From assembly GCA_030141605.1 (NCBI GenBank), contig JAQGDQ010000102.1, forward strand, positions 43,676 through 105,675: a DNA stretch of 62,000 nucleotides. The letters are read 5' to 3'. Both the position numbers and the translations under genes were made by a program. The DNA is from Tubiluchus corallicola (Eukaryota > Priapulida > Priapulimorpha > Priapulimorphida > Tubiluchidae). Shown here piece by piece: positions 31,861-55,560 of the stretch (positions within the stretch are counted from its first letter, which is position 1; each line of letters opens with the position of its first letter). Below the pieces are notes generated by a model. That model saw nothing but the letters and a program-made list of their open reading frames with translations, was not told the origin of the DNA and ran no database searches.

Positions 31861-31990
31861 TTTTCTACATATTTATGTGAATGAGTTACCTGACATATTT
31901 GACTCCGAATGTGGACCTGTAGATGTTTATGGTATCAGTACTAACTGTATGATGTATGCAGATGACATAGTATTGATATCGGATAGTTGG
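31861..31990 (+). pseudogene. Non-LTR reverse transcriptase fragment with YADD motif
   Basis: A 43-codon open piece on + reading FLHIYVNELPDIF, then GPVDVYGISTNCMMYADDIV and LISDSW. The F--Y-N-LP--F and MYADD-VL-S motifs are those of the RT catalytic core of CR1/jockey-like LINEs; the two Asp are in place. Flanking sequence does not continue the frame, so it is a 5'- and 3'-truncated relic. Confidence 0.85.
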
Positions 31991-32599
31991 ATTAGATAAG
32001 TTTCTAATCAACGCATTTTTACTTGACTTTTTTTTGTTGGTATTTTTTATTGTTCTAATAAGTTACTGGCAATAATAATACAATCTCGAATAAATTACAG
32101 TCGTCTGTATATATTCATTCAGTCGATATCCTACCAGTATAGGCCAGAAGCAGCAAATAAAATAACGCAGAAGCATTTTCCGGCGCCTCACTAATCTAAT
32201 AGTAAACGACGTAAATAGGAAATTGGAGTTTAGTGTTTACTTCCAAGTTAAAACACGTCTCAATAATTCAACCTAGGTCATTACATTAGAAGAGTTCGAA
32301 TCCAGCTGGTGTTTTAAACGCCACTGTAGAGTAATTTCGGGTTTTGCAAAATTGTTAGCGTGCAGAGCCATCTAATGGCAAAATACAGCGAAATCCTTGG
32401 CGATACGCGTACTGAATTTAAATGACCAGCAACGTCAGAGGAACTGAGACTATAGCTTGCTTTGCGGAACTGTTTGTTTAGTCTTACATGAACAACTAGT
32501 GACTACAGTCAGTGGTCACGGTATTTGATTATATAGGCATCGGTGTACGCGCTATATTTGTGTTGGTGTTGGTAATAAGACAACGTTATTGACATGAAT

Positions 32600-32871
32600 T
32601 TGCTGTTTTGTCTAGTAATATATGGGTCGACAGACTGTAGTTAGACGCAATACAGTTGCTTACGTTTCTACATTGCATTGAAAACGGATTCGTTTTACTT
32701 TTTTACAACGACTGCGTGTATCACCTGAGGCAGAACACGAATAGCGGACGCGTCTTAGTCGTTTAACTGTAAATCAAATCATTAAATAATTATCTGGATT
32801 TGTCTGAGGCCTAAAAAGCGGAACAGCAAGAAGTGATCACAAAAATCAATAGTGTCGACTTAGAATTATAG
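32600..32871 (+). other. Possible 5'UTR exon of the copper transporter gene
   Basis: A strong donor (ATAG/GTAAGTATG) at 32871/32872 faces an acceptor-like TCTATACAG at 33655-33663, just eight bases before the transporter ATG. The upstream limit is arbitrary. This is inference from splice-like sites only. Confidence 0.3.
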
Positions 32872-33670
32872 GTAAGTATGTACTTGATGTCACGTGAACA
32901 GGCCTTTCGTTTAAAAGTTTTTAAGTATTTCTAATTTTTCCAATATTTATAAAAAACTGAGCGTTATTCGACACAAAAAACTATTGGATTGTGTAGCAAA
33001 CAGAGAGTTCCGTAAATGAAATTTGTTCGCTTTTCGTATAATATTCGGTCGCTATTGGCTAATTCTTTGCATTATGAGCAAATTTCAAGCTATGCACTTG
33101 TATACGCAGTCTATTCACTCCCTCTGATTGCAGTACTCGTCTAATGACAGTATGCAGTACTAAATCATTCCATATTTTGCCGCGCAAATTCGTATTTTCT
33201 CTTAGAAATCGACTTTTCAATAGTTCAAATTTGTACATCAAATCTATTTTGGAGCGTCATATATATATATTTCCTTTCTATTTTGCATGTGAAATGTAGG
33301 TCAATTCTTTTCTGTAAATCTAACGATTTTATTACTTAAATAATTCTATTTGATATGTTTATTGTTTGTGTTTTAATACAAAATATTAACTTATTAATTA
33401 TTGTACGTGTAAATGTAATTAAAGTCCTGTAACTTTATCATGTCATTCGTGTGCTTGTATGTGTGCGTGCGTGCATGCGCATGTGTGTATGCAGCTAGCT
33501 TAATCTTTATTTTTCACAATGTTTATTGCAAAAAAAATAGATTTTTGTTAATTCAATTTTCGTTCCACTGATTTTCAGTATTGTGTTTTATATGAACTTT
33601 TTTGTCTGATCAGTCAATCAATAATCACAATTAACTTTACGAAAATAATGACTTTCTATACAGTAAGGCT

Positions 33671-33844
33671 ATGGATCACGGTCATCACCCTGCTCATAGT
33701 TCAGGTCATGTACCAGATCATGGTCACGAATCAAACGTGGGTTATATCATGCCACCTGGTAGCCTGGAAGAATCCACTATGGATCACATGCACACCACGA
33801 TGGATCCACATGCTGGCCACGGTGGATCAAGTGGAACCCATGAG
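33671..33844 (+). CDS. Copper transporter exon 1 (Met/His-rich ectodomain)
   Basis: 58 codons from the ATG to GAG/GTAAAT, phase 0. It is the metal-binding N-terminus, with about fourteen His and six Met. The ATG used is the only one in this frame close to the acceptor-like site at 33663. Confidence 0.92.
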
Positions 33845-36800
33845 GTAAATGACAGAAAATGAAATAGCTAAAAACAATCTCAGTTTCAGTATGGTGATTA
33901 GATTCAGCATATACGGTGATTAGAATATGCAATATAAGTCGTATACAAACCAAAAGATGTAAGAAATTACTGAGCAAACTGTAAGAGGAGCTCATCATAG
34001 CTCAAGGCCTGTGGCGGCTCGTAGCTAAAATTAGTGGGGGGTGCTGCTTCAGAAAATTTTAGCCATTGTTTTAATACTGTGTAAAACTCAACAAACATGT
34101 GATTTTAATGTTGTAGTTATATTTAAAGATCGGGTGTTGAACAGCCTCTTTTCTTAACTGCAACTTTCTCATGCAGATACAACTGTGAAAAATTAAGCTT
34201 TTGTAGTGCATTTACGAAAAATTGAGCTGCCGTAGTTCACTTACAGTCACAGAACTTATTTCTTGGGGATGCAAGGCGTCCATTATTAAATAAATTATGT
34301 TTTAAGCACACACGCTAAGTTTACACTTTATCACATCCAAGAATATGACGATACACGGTAAACACATGGCAATTGTTACTGTGATAGAGACACTACTTTT
34401 CTACCTAGTGCTGTCTCAGACATGTACGCATGGCCGCATGCGTACAACGGCCAAACACCGCGTTGCTTGAGCTGTGAAGCAAATTGTACTTCCCTCACTT
34501 GCTCCGGTTCCGCACAAGTATAAAGAAAGAACTAAAGAAAAAAGACTTATTATATTGAATATTATCTATAATAATGAGTGAAAAGGGGAATGCTGCAGTA
34601 CCACAGTACCTATACACGAGCCGCCACTGCTCAAGACCATGTAAAGTGTACCTAGTGAGTAGGGAGCGCCATTACAAGTGACTTTGCTTTAAAATTGTAT
34701 ATTGTGGCAGGTTAGAACCATTTAAGCTTCTAAAGCATAATTGTAAACTTTTGGGAACAGCTTTTAAAAAGGAATGAAGCAATTAAGTCGTATTGCAGTA
34801 ATAAAACGTCTTTTAAAGGAAAACAGGATGATTTGGGGTATCACCTCCCATTTTGAAGTATGCTGATGTCAAAGCGTTTCTGATAATTAAATAATAAGCT
34901 ACAATAGTTAATTAAAACCCAGGAGCCCAGCTAGTGATGACATCACAAATGAACATAATTTTAAAACAACGCAAACATTCTACGAGCGTATTGCACGTGT
35001 TTACGAAAGCGAAAAATTGAAGTACTGTACTGCAGTACAACATTCAGTGTGATATATAAAGACTCGGCAAATTTAAAATTTAAAATTCAAATTTCAAGTT
35101 GACCGCTGTGATCAGAGGTAACTGAGAGATACAGCACTTGCTTTTGTGTAACTCGTTTCCGAAATCCAGGCACTAGGGCACGTCTAACTTATCAAACATT
35201 GAAATGCGTGTAGAACTAACCACGAAGAACTAGCCGCGCGAACGCGAAATCAGGTTTCTGTGGTGATTATTCTTTCACGTAAAAGTTATTCTTGAAAAAA
35301 CTATGTTCCTCTTCAATATTTTACACAAGAAATTGTTTTGAGCTACAGTCTAAGATTGGGTTCAGTTTTCTTTTAATTAGTTTTTCCTTTCCTGCTTCTC
35401 AAAAACTATGTAATTTGACTCGAAGACGCTGCATATAATATTTAACTTGGAAAGTATAATGAAAAGCTGTTCCCTTCATTACTAACGAGAACGTGACTCG
35501 AGAATCTGACACGCAGAATAAAACACTGTAGCAGAAAAAGAGTAACAGCTCCATGTTCATATAGACTTACTGTCTATTCATATTTGTATTTATATTTGTA
35601 TTTATATTTGTATTTGTGTCTGTGTTTGTACGTATTTGTGTTTTTGTTTATGTTCTTGTGTTTACGCTTACATTTACGTTTATATTTACATTTACATTTA
35701 TACGTTTTTGTTTACGTTTACGTTTGAGTTTACGCTTACCTTTACATTTACGTTTTTCATCATTCAGCTAGAAAAAATCCGTTGAAACTTGTCAAAAACG
35801 TTCAGATCCTACAGCTTCTTGCTTGATTTCGACTATCTCGTGTACGAATTACACTAATTTCTCTGAGACGTTTTCGTAATGAAAATAAGCAATTCAATTC
35901 AATGTTTTTTATTTGCCTGATTTGCATCGCAAAACATTACAACTATATACATAATGATAATAACATTACGATAGCAAAAACAGGTACGATTTGAAAATTG
36001 TACAAACCAGCCACGAGGAGAGTAGGAGCGCGAGCTTTCGAGACTCACCACGAGACGGCGCAAACACATGCATGGTACAGACAGAGAAATACATACAAAA
36101 TGCCTCAAAGTTAAAACATTATTCAACTGTAAAAACAATTAATGGTAACAATAAAGACAAATAAGATTAGAAGAACCTGTCAATTAGCAGGTTAGGTAAA
36201 GAGTTAGTAACACATCAAATGCATACTTTTTAAAACGTTGTAAATGAAATTCTTTTGCTAAATGAGAATTTGTTGGACAGCAGTAATCGAAGGATTTCGG
36301 TAACCGTAACTAGCGTGAATTACAGGAGGATAAAAGTTACCAACAACTCTACCAGTAAAACAGTTATGGATTTGTTGAACAGGAGTTAAATAATTAACAA
36401 TTGCAGGAGGAGGAAGCCAATTATAATACTTGTACAAAAAGTATTCATTCACGGTGATCACAATAGACATTCACGGTGATTCATTAATTCTAAAATATCT
36501 ATGGCTATAATATTTTGTGATCACGATTTGTTAATTGTGGCAGTTATAAATGGTTCTAATAATATTGTTTTGTATAGTTTGAAGCGTTTGAAGAGTTGCT
36601 CAGGACATCAGAAACAAACTACAGATAATGACTGACTTATTAATTAGGCGACTAATCAGAATTGAGCGCTCTGAGGTTATAATGGGAGTTTTCTCTTACA
36701 GATGTTCTTTCACGCGGGCGTGAAGGAAGTTATTCTTTTCGATATTTGGCGAACCGATGACGTGAAAGGAATCATTGGATCAGTGGTTGGAATAATTTTA

Positions 36801-38223
36801 CTGGGAATACTTTATGAAGCCATTAAAGTGTTCAGGGAGCATTTGAAATACAAGTCCACGTCTCGCGATTGTGGCAACGTACAAGCTGCCACTGTAAACC
36901 TGGAAACGTTCAAATCGTCTCCTAAAACTGAGTCCAATCAGGTATTAACAAGAGAAACTCCACAGCAACGGAGAAGGTAAGATAGCAACATATACTCTAT
37001 ATACACGTATCTCGGAACTAAACAAAGATGACGTACCTCTGAAGTTGTAACTTTGTAACTAAAAAACGCTTTAAAAAACATATGAGGCATTTCTTGGAGT
37101 TTTCTTATGAATAATAAAAAAAGTTTCCGGCATTTTATTAAAACTAAAAAGATCCTAGTATTGAAACTTAAAGTTTCTTTTAATGACGTCGTCAATTAAC
37201 CGGCTAAATCATTTTATGGATAAATTCATGAATTTGAAATAATATAGAAAGGGCTGTACGCCCAGCAACTGAATCCCCCACTCCAGTGGGCAAGACTTAG
37301 TCCACTGTCCCTAGATGGTTATATAGATAGCCTAACAGTCTTTTAAAATAAGCAACTGTTCCATCAGTGACGTCTTGGCCGCTCTAGTGTCATGTATGAT
37401 CACACTTCCTACTAGGTATGCAAGGATAGATGGCGGGTAATAAACTCAGGAAAAAAGTCATGGAAAAAGTCACAATTTTGGGTAGGAAAATAGTAACAGG
37501 AAAAAGTCACAATTTTGAGTAGGAAATAGTAACAGAAAAAAGTCACAATTTTGGGTAGGAAAATAGTAACAGGAAAAAGTCACAGTTAATTTTGGCTAGG
37601 AATAGAGCTAGGGTTAGGGTTAATGCTAGGTATTGGGCTTGGTGTTATGTTTACTCAGTTAGGATTAGGGTTTTTTCTTTTTTCCTGTGCCTTTTTACCT
37701 GTGACTTTTTGCCTGTGACTTTATTACCTGAATTCGTACAGACAGCAACACAGGCCTTTTTGCGACTGTCATCCAAGAATTAACTAACCAAACTCAACAT
37801 TGCGTAACTTTGCAGACAAACACACAACGTGGCCACTCGGCAATTTCTTAGCCTTTTAACTTAAACGGTGTAATAGTGCTAATGTCACAATCTACTGTGA
37901 CATTTATATTTCATTCAAATGTTACTCTTCTAAATCACTCTGACTATTTGGTGCGTCGGTTTGGTTTTTCACGTTTCAATTCGTTCAATTCTCACGCATT
38001 TTTTTTTTGCTTTTTCAGGGCACAAATGTTTTCAATGGATCATTTCTTGCAGACGTTGCTCCATATCATTCAAGTTGTGATTAGCTACTTTCTGATGCTC
38101 ATCTTTATGACTTACAACGTGTGGCTATGTCTGGCAGTAGCAGCTGGTAGTGGCCTTGGATACTTTCTCCTGGGTTGGCTGAGATACTCATATGAAGACA
38201 TGAATACTGAACATTGTTACTGA
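33671..38223 (+). CDS. CTR-type high-affinity copper transporter (SLC31 family), 3 coding exons
   Basis: Imports Cu(I) across the plasma or endosomal membrane as a trimer. Three exons join to 217 codons, close to the 190 or so of vertebrate CTR1. Residues 1-58 are an extracellular Met/His-rich copper-collecting segment ([25 protein letters not shown]). TM1 spans about 80-102 ([20 protein letters not shown]) followed by REHLKY. After a polar cytoplasmic loop come TM2, containing the selectivity-filter motif MLIFM (MxxxM, 176-180), and TM3, starting with the helix-packing motif GSGLG (GxxxG, 193-197). The end is HCY where human CTR1 has HCH. Exon phases agree (0 and 2). Intron 1 carries a hAT element, a family A MITE and a LINE tail. 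It could equally be a CTR2-like member, but the long Met/His N-terminus favours CTR1. Confidence 0.93.
34009..34630. mobile_element. Non-autonomous hAT-type element (2) in copper transporter intron 1
   Basis: The ends are CTGTGGCGGCTCG at left and, inverted, CAGTGGCGGCTCGTG at right, a known hAT terminal type. Flanks CTCAAGGC (34001-34008) and CTCAAGAC (34631-34638) match at seven of eight bases as a target duplication. No transposase is encoded in 622 bp. Confidence 0.9.
34813..35376 (+). mobile_element. Family A MITE in copper transporter intron 1
   Basis: Starts TTTAAAGGAAAACAGGATGA and ends TTGGGTTCAGTTTTCTTTTAA, so the inverted ends TTAAAGGAAAAC/GTTTTCTTTTAA are intact apart from one change. 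The core has the family landmarks. Confidence 0.88.
35575..35757. repeat. Degenerate TTTGTATTTATA / TTTACG array
   Basis: Tandem 6- and 12-bp words shift gradually from ATTTGTATTTAT through TTTGTGTCTG to TTTACGTTTACG. It is the result of slippage and point change. Confidence 0.8.
35893..36480 (-). mobile_element. LINE 3'-end fragment
   Basis: Read on -, the end GGCAAATAAAAAACATTGAA then TTGAATTG resembles the tail at 27241, and GTAATGTTTTGCGATG aligns with GTAAATGTTTTATGCTT there. The tail (TTGAA)n is typical of CR1/L2-like elements. The upstream extent to 36480 is uncertain, and its frames do not show clear RT motifs. Confidence 0.5.
36702..36976 (+). CDS. Copper transporter exon 2 (TM1 and loop)
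   Basis: Between CTCTTACAG and GTAAGA, phase 0 to 2. It encodes [16 protein letters not shown] (the juxtamembrane block that is M-F-F/Y in CTRs), TM1, and a 45-residue basic/polar cytoplasmic loop ending QQRR. Confidence 0.94.
37449..37585. repeat. ~37-bp tandem repeat (AAAAAGTCACAATTTTG units)
   Basis: Four imperfect copies of GGAAAAAGTCACAATTTTGG followed by GTAGGAAAATAGTAACA. Just after it (37609-37622) lies TAGGGTTAGGGTTAA, a very short telomere-like word that is probably coincidental. Confidence 0.85.
38019..38223 (+). CDS. Copper transporter exon 3 (TM2, TM3, C-terminus)
   Basis: Between GCTTTTTCAG and the TGA at 38221-38223, phase 2. It encodes [20 protein letters not shown] (TM2), the MxxxM and GxxxG motifs, and the short tail TEHCY. 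Poly(A)-signal candidates AATAAA lie near 38832, 39069 and 39090. Confidence 0.95.
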
Positions 38224-41200
38224 AGCAACTTCATCCTGGACTAACAAATTCAGTGTATTATTATCATACGTCTACTTCCGTATTAACAGTTTACTGTGTA
38301 CGTCTGTTTAATGGTGAGAATGGCTGCTTCAGTACAGTATTGTGATAAGACGTAAATCTTTGACAAAATTTGCTCATACGGTAATGTAAATAGCAAAACA
38401 ATTGATTTTCCCAAAGGTATAGAGAAATTTGCAAAAAGCTGTTCATAACGCATAAAGTTAATTTATACTATCAGTGTATAGCAATTTGCTGCCGCTGTGG
38501 TAGCCGCCATTCGCTTAAAAAGTATGACGTAATTTGTGGACTTCGTCACTTTTCGTAAACGCCCTCTGTTTAAACTAATTCGAATTTTTGTACCTTTCTT
38601 AATGTTCATGCAAAGATATCACAAAATCGGCTTTCTAATTTTTTGCAAAAATATAGTACGCTTTCGACGGAAGTGTACTACTCTTCCTCAGTCAATGAAT
38701 TAGGTGGAAAAGTGGGCGCTCAAAATGAGACCGGGCAAGCGTGAAATAATCAAAATTTAAAGTGATTTCACTAATGACACGAAGCGGTAACCAAAAGTTA
38801 CTACTAAATCCTTCTAACATTTTTCGCGAGCAATAAAATAAGTCTAACTTCCCAGAAAGCTTGGCCTTTCCTTTAATAATGATTAAATATTTTTGTTTTG
38901 TTAGATTCAGTCAAATTAAGCTTTTTTGCTATTTATAGTTTATAGTTAATAATAAACATGTAATAGTAAGGCTGGTAGCATAAATTTTCGTATTTAGTGC
39001 GAGTTTTAATATAAGTGTTAACAAATGTAAAAATCTGAACTGTGAAAATTTTATTTCTTGATTTTATTTTTAATAAATTATTACTTTGCAATAAAAGGGA
39101 CTTCACATATTTTACAAGAGAAATTTGTGCATTATTTTGCTAGTAAAACTGCACAGTCCCTGTTAGAAACCAAATATAAAGGTGTTTTAATGACCAGTTT
39201 TCCTTAACTAGATACCCAAGTGACATTGTGTACATAAACGATGGTACACAAAGTTTAGATTGTGGCGTACAGCAACTTATATATAATGTATAATACTTTA
39301 TTGTAATAAAACATACACAAAACGTACAGTAATAAAAATCATAATAAATAAATAATAATAATGAAGCCTTACAGTAGTGTCAAATTATTAGTAAATTATA
39401 CATGATTAAAACATTGATGAAACTGTGTTAGTAAATAAAAAATGAAATTTACAATTCTGAACTTTTTAAACAAGTAAATATACCTTTAAATTAAAGTTTA
39501 TATAATAATACACAAATTTATAAAGAAAATTATATATTCCCATTTATATTTATACATGTATAATTTCACATGACTAAAGACTAACAGAATTAATTTCGAT
39601 TGAGTTGGCTGATTGTTTTTTTTTGTTTTAGTTCGTCAGTTGCTAAACTGTAAAATAAAAATAAGTAAAATAAAAAATAAAAATAATAAAAAAATAACAA
39701 TAGTAAGTGCTATAATTACAAAATGTTTAAATGGACTTTATGCTTAGAGAATTGTCTTTTGACGGTTCCTTTCAAGTTTAGACCATCCAATCACAATTTA
39801 CCAATTGGAAAGGGTAGGCATAATGAGAGGAAGTGTAATACTTGTCATGTTCTAGGTAATAATAATAATAATATTGAATATTTAAAATGCATTAACATTA
39901 AAAATAGACAAATGCATTTTACATACATAAAATATTAATACATAAATAGTACATACACAATAGGCTTATAGATAAAACTAAAATCGTAATACATGTATAT
40001 AAAAATCACTAGAAAGTAGTCATAATTAAATCCATAAGTCCACATGAAAGTTCTAATTAATACGGATATCGTGACGAATATCATTATATTTTCCAATGCG
40101 ATATTCTTAAAAATGAAAGAAAATCACATGTGTTCAAATTGTAAATGTTGATATGTATTTTCAACTTTTCTCAAGTAAAAACTACAGTATCCAGTGTAAA
40201 ATAGCTAAATTCGTTTATAAAATTATAAAAGCTGTCAAATGATGGCACTTTAATCACTAAATTTTACAAGTAGCAGCAGGAGTATTTGCTGATTGAGTTT
40301 GTTTATATCTGTTACTTCGGTCATTCCGCATGAAGTTGTTCTGGAATGTTAAAATGTTGATTTTTGATTTGTTCCAGATACATTGTATCTTTACCTCACA
40401 TAACCATTGTGGAGCATTTTTTATTGGAATACTTCATTCATAATTGTCAAAAATAATTGTACTTATCCTAAGGGTTTTGAATTAATAAACGTGTTACGAA
40501 TTACAATTTTGACACTTAAGCAGGAATAACTGAAATTGCGTATTATATAGACATTAATATTCTGATAAGAACATTGTGTATAAGGCTATAAGCCACTAGC
40601 GTACATTTCTGACTTTTGTTATTGTCATCACCAGCAATATAAATAATATGTTCCAGATATTTTTCTGTTGAAACTGGTTTAATAAGACAAGTGCTGCAAC
40701 TAAACGCTGCCAGTATGAATTTTGTTCATAACGGTGGCTTAATAACCAGTAAAATACATTCATTTAATTAATAATAATATTGAAAATCAGACTTAATTTG
40801 TTTAAAAAATAAGGCTTTGAGTATATCCAACATTAGAGAGACATATTACATACGAGATTATTGAACACTTGCCCATTTATTACATATCCTACATTGAATA
40901 AAAATTTAAAAAATACGTACCTAGAATACCCCCTTGACGGACACCAGGACGTTAGACAATTTTGTAGACAATGAATGCTCAATGAATGGTTACAGTAACA
41001 GCAGTAGTGCATTAAAAATTTCAAAATGATTATAGGAATTTCTGTGTAATCATCATCATCATCAATTTTCAAACACAGATGAGCAGGAAGTGTTACCAAA
41101 ACAATGTGTTTTGGAGGCTACTAAACTAAAGGTGCTTCAAATCATAATTTTTTAGTTTAGCCAACCAGTGTATTTTAATAATAAATTACTAATAAAAATA

Positions 41201-41792
41201 TATTGCAACCAAACCAGAATACACTTTTACGCCGTCTTTAAGCTTTTCGTTTCACTACTTATAACATTTTCCATCCACAGTAATTTTATAAAGTAATTTT
41301 ATCTTTCTTTTGTGATCCTAAAGTCTATAATCTAAAGCACGTTCAATATTCATATGGACAAACAATACCAAAGCATAGTCCACATAATAACTAGGTTTCC
41401 TAACATGCACGCATACATTAATATTTAATGTACCACAACAAAGAAATTTTTATTAAAATAGTGGCAGCATGGTTTATCAGCTCAGCTATGTTGCTGATTT
41501 ATTACCTGGGACAGAGGAACAGAAAAGAATGTTTAATTTCAAACAATTTACGAATATGCAAAAATAAAAGCTTTATGGCAACAAGAGTATGAACAACAAA
41601 AACTCTAGAAACAGTCACCTTGCAAATGCAAAAAGTGCGTAAACAATATAGATATAATATATAAGTGTGTAATAAATATAAATAAACAATAGTAATTAAT
41701 ATATTGTGATAATCATAATCATGTACTATGTGAATCAAAAGCGAAGTTTGAACATTTTATTATCAAAGCAAATTCAACAATGTATTTTACTG
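38224..41792. other. 3' flank of the transporter and AT-rich DNA, no gene seen
   Basis: The first 850 bp probably include the transporter 3' UTR (AATAAA candidates near 38832 to 39090). From 39.1 to 41.8 kb the sequence is extremely AT-rich with A/T runs and short scattered frames, none with a domain or splice support. Confidence 0.5.
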
Positions 41793-42913
41793 GTTTACAC
41801 TCGTTTCCCGAAAAAACAGTTTTCCAGAATTTTTTTCGCAGAAAAACTACTTCTCAGAAAATGAATTACCAGAAAATTGTTTCCAGATAACTTTTTTGCA
41901 TAAAATATTTTCCTGGAAAACTCGCTTCACAGAAAAATTTATGTCACAGAAAAATTTATTATCAGAAAAAACGGTTACGTTTTTAATTGCATGTTGACCT
42001 GCTAGTTTAGTAGGATAAATAAGCCTTTGATTTCTCTTTTTAGCTTTGCCCTCTATTGTTTGCACCTCCTCCTTCTCTCTCTAATTCTTTTTCTCTCTTC
42101 CTTTTTCCCTCATTATGTAACAAAAATGCTGCACTGTATAACAAATCACAAAATTCGTCATTATGTAACACATTTTGATCATTGCGTAGCTATCATTGTG
42201 TAACAATTTTTGCATCTTTACGTGACAATTATTGTGTAACAAAAAATGACGCATTATGTAACAAAGTAATACAGTATGGGTCGTGGTCTGTGGATAGGCT
42301 TTGTCGTGGCCTGGCTTTGCTCTAATAACTGGAATTGGGTCACGACTACGACCAACCTTTCAATACTTTGTTACATAATGCACATAATACATCATTTTCG
42401 TCACATAATGATTGTTACGTAATAATAAAATTTTGTTACATAATGAACCCGAACGCTCACGTTACATATTTACTTTCTCACCTTGACTAGTTTTTTTAGC
42501 ATATGATCCTTACCAGTGAATACACGTAAAAGTAAACTGTAATACTTTCATCATACTTTTCCATTGCGTGATAACTAACAGGACGTTAAAACTAATTTAT
42601 TACATTTTCTGTGACTTTTACTCTATTTTACTCTTTAGATCCACTTTATACATTTTATAATTTTTGTAAATTTATTATCATGGTGCACAATGTTTGAATT
42701 GCAATTATTGTAAAGCGCTCTAGAGCGTGCAAATGAAAATAAATGTAAACAAGCTTAAACTTCAACATGTGAAATGACTTGTTTGGGGAAAATTTCTAGG
42801 AAATACTGGGAAAAGCCCCTTCTTAGAATTTTTCTTCTGGGAAGTAGATTTCTGTGACATTTTTTCCGACAAGAAACTTTTCTAGGAAAATGCTCTTCCG
42901 AAAACGAGTTTAC
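41793..42913. mobile_element. 1.1-kb nested inverted-repeat (fold-back) element
   Basis: The outer ends are inverse (GTTTACACTCGTTTCCCGAA against the inverse of CTTCCGAAAACGAGTTTAC). Each arm is made of repeated CAGAAAA/TTTTCTG words (about 41815-41975 and 42785-42900). A second inner inverted repeat uses ATTATGTAACA on the left (about 42110-42275, at least six times) and TGTTACATAAT on the right (about 42366-42450). At the very centre GGTCGTGGTC faces GACTACGACC. No coding frame. The concentric layout suggests a composite fold-back element; the target duplication is not clear. Confidence 0.8.
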
Positions 42914-43182
42914 AATATATGGATCATAAGTTTCTGCTCTGTCAAAAAAATGTGATTAGTTTATCTCGTTTTACCTAGCTTATCCAAACTCATTAGTTTT
43001 TGTTGGTACATATCTTGCTTCACTGCTCCATATTAACTTTCATTTTATGCAGATAATAAATACAATACTAATTTTTTTATATCTATATATAAACATATTT
43101 TTTAACAACAGCATTAACAATAAAGCACATATATTGCTTAACTAAAGTTTCTGCTGTTTTTATAATTGTTGACATTAATCCC
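42914..43182. other. AT-rich spacer, nothing recognised
   Basis: No exon or element seen between the fold-back element and the CA-rich array. Confidence 0.5.
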
Positions 43183-43221
43183 TCAAAACACACGCACACG
43201 CACACGCACACGCACACGCAC

Positions 43222-43308
<87 letters not shown>
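43183..43308. repeat. (CACACG)n then (CA)n array
   Basis: Hexanucleotide CACACG with CACATG variants, passing into plain CA. Thr-Arg and Val-Cys frames across it are artefacts. Confidence 0.96.
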
Positions 43309-43310
<2 letters not shown>

Positions 43311-43725
43311 CCTACTATATAAGAAAAATTCAAAACAAGATCGTTTTTTCTTATAATAGGTGAATAAACACCTACGATGCAAAGTTGGCTTCACGTTTGT
43401 TCTGTAACTCATATAATTAAAAAATGACTTGTATGGAATTTGTGGTAAGTTTTATAGTGGAGAAATTTAACAGAATTTGGTTGTTCGTAAACTTATTAAA
43501 ACGCATAAGCAAAACATGAATCACTGAACACGGAAGCGAATTGTTGTTTACAAAATCATTTTTCACTATAAATATGTTGGAACTAAATTTTGTTTTTTTT
43601 TCTTTTAAGTCTACGTTAATAAACATATTAATACGAATGTGAGAGAACAATCAAATATGAAAATAAAACAACGTAAAACGAAAAGTGTTTAAGTCCTTTT
43701 GACCATTTTACATCGCAAAAATAAG

Positions 43726-54596
<10,871 letters not shown>

Positions 54597-54857
54597 TGCA
54601 AGTCAAAGCCCAGAAAGCCTAGACGCCATAGTAAAAAAAATTAAAATTCTGTATAAAAATTCTGTACCATGCTGTTAAAGCTGATTAAAATTAAAGTGTA
54701 AATTACAAAAAGATTTCACGTACTTCTCAACCAAAGCAGATTACAACGTGCTGTTATAAAACACACAACTGCAATTTTTTCGAGAAATGTGCCAGTATGG
54801 GACATCTTCGAGGCATAAGGTGTCTCTTTTCTTGCGATCTGTTTGTCTGTTTGTCAT

Positions 54858-55560
54858 ATATATATATATATAAGATTCGAGGCTACAGCTCGGACGAGGG
54901 CACCATTTACGACGATCTATATATCAAATGAAAGGTCTCGATCTAGTGTCGTGCCATTGGGGGGTTTATTTTTCGAATCGGACCCACCGGGACGCTCGGG
55001 GGGCGAAAAATCTCCAAAAATGGCCATTTTTCGACCGTTTTTTGCAAAACTTATAGCTCTTATTTCTGGAGAACGGCAATGGGCTATGGGTGTTGCTGGT
55101 TATAGATAGATAGCCCGTTCAACGGTGGGTGTAGTAGGTGTATTTATAATTCGCGGGATGGTCACGGCACAACGCAACGGGCGTTTTTCGGTGAAACAGC
55201 CTGTAGAAAAACGTTCTAGCGGCACCTGGTGGGACTCTCAAGAGGAGATATATAGCTCTTTAGAAAGAGAAGGAAGAGGGCTCTACGACGATGTGGGCCG
55301 CATTTTAGGGCGCTTCTACCATGAGGAGCTGTGACGAGTTGATTGGAGGTTCCATTTCGGGCGATTTTCGCTTGGAAAACTGTTGACGCAAAGCCATTGT
55401 TCTGACGTTATCCATTATACTCTGCCTATAACCTTATAACTTTAATTCAGTTAAAGTTACAACTGGCTTTGCGTTATAAATGGGGACTATGTGCGATGGT
55501 CGCGTATTATTGATTATAAGTGAATTTTTACGCAAAATTTTTTGCGGGGCTTTTGCTAGT
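54858..55560 (-). repeat. Family D element, inverse and without minisatellite
   Basis: Starts with (TA)n then AGATTCGAGGCTACAGCTCG, and contains AGGTCTCGATCTAGTGTCGT, TAGCCCGTTCAACGGTGGGT, AACGTTCTAGCGGC and CTGACGTTATCCATTATAC, ending TTTTTGCGGGGCTTTTGC. These match the body of copies 1 and 2 in inverse orientation. It defines the element as about 700 bp next to a (TA)n, with the minisatellite as an extra. Confidence 0.85.

Noticed and set aside
37609-37622. Interstitial telomere repeat
   Set aside because: Only two TTAGGG-like units; likely chance next to the AAAAAGTCAC array.
54843-55334. Two frames (88 and 69 codons) in the 54.9-kb element
   Set aside because: The equivalent frames in the other family D copies (2728-2931, 2858-3112, 4353-4643) diverge by frameshift, so there is no coding constraint.
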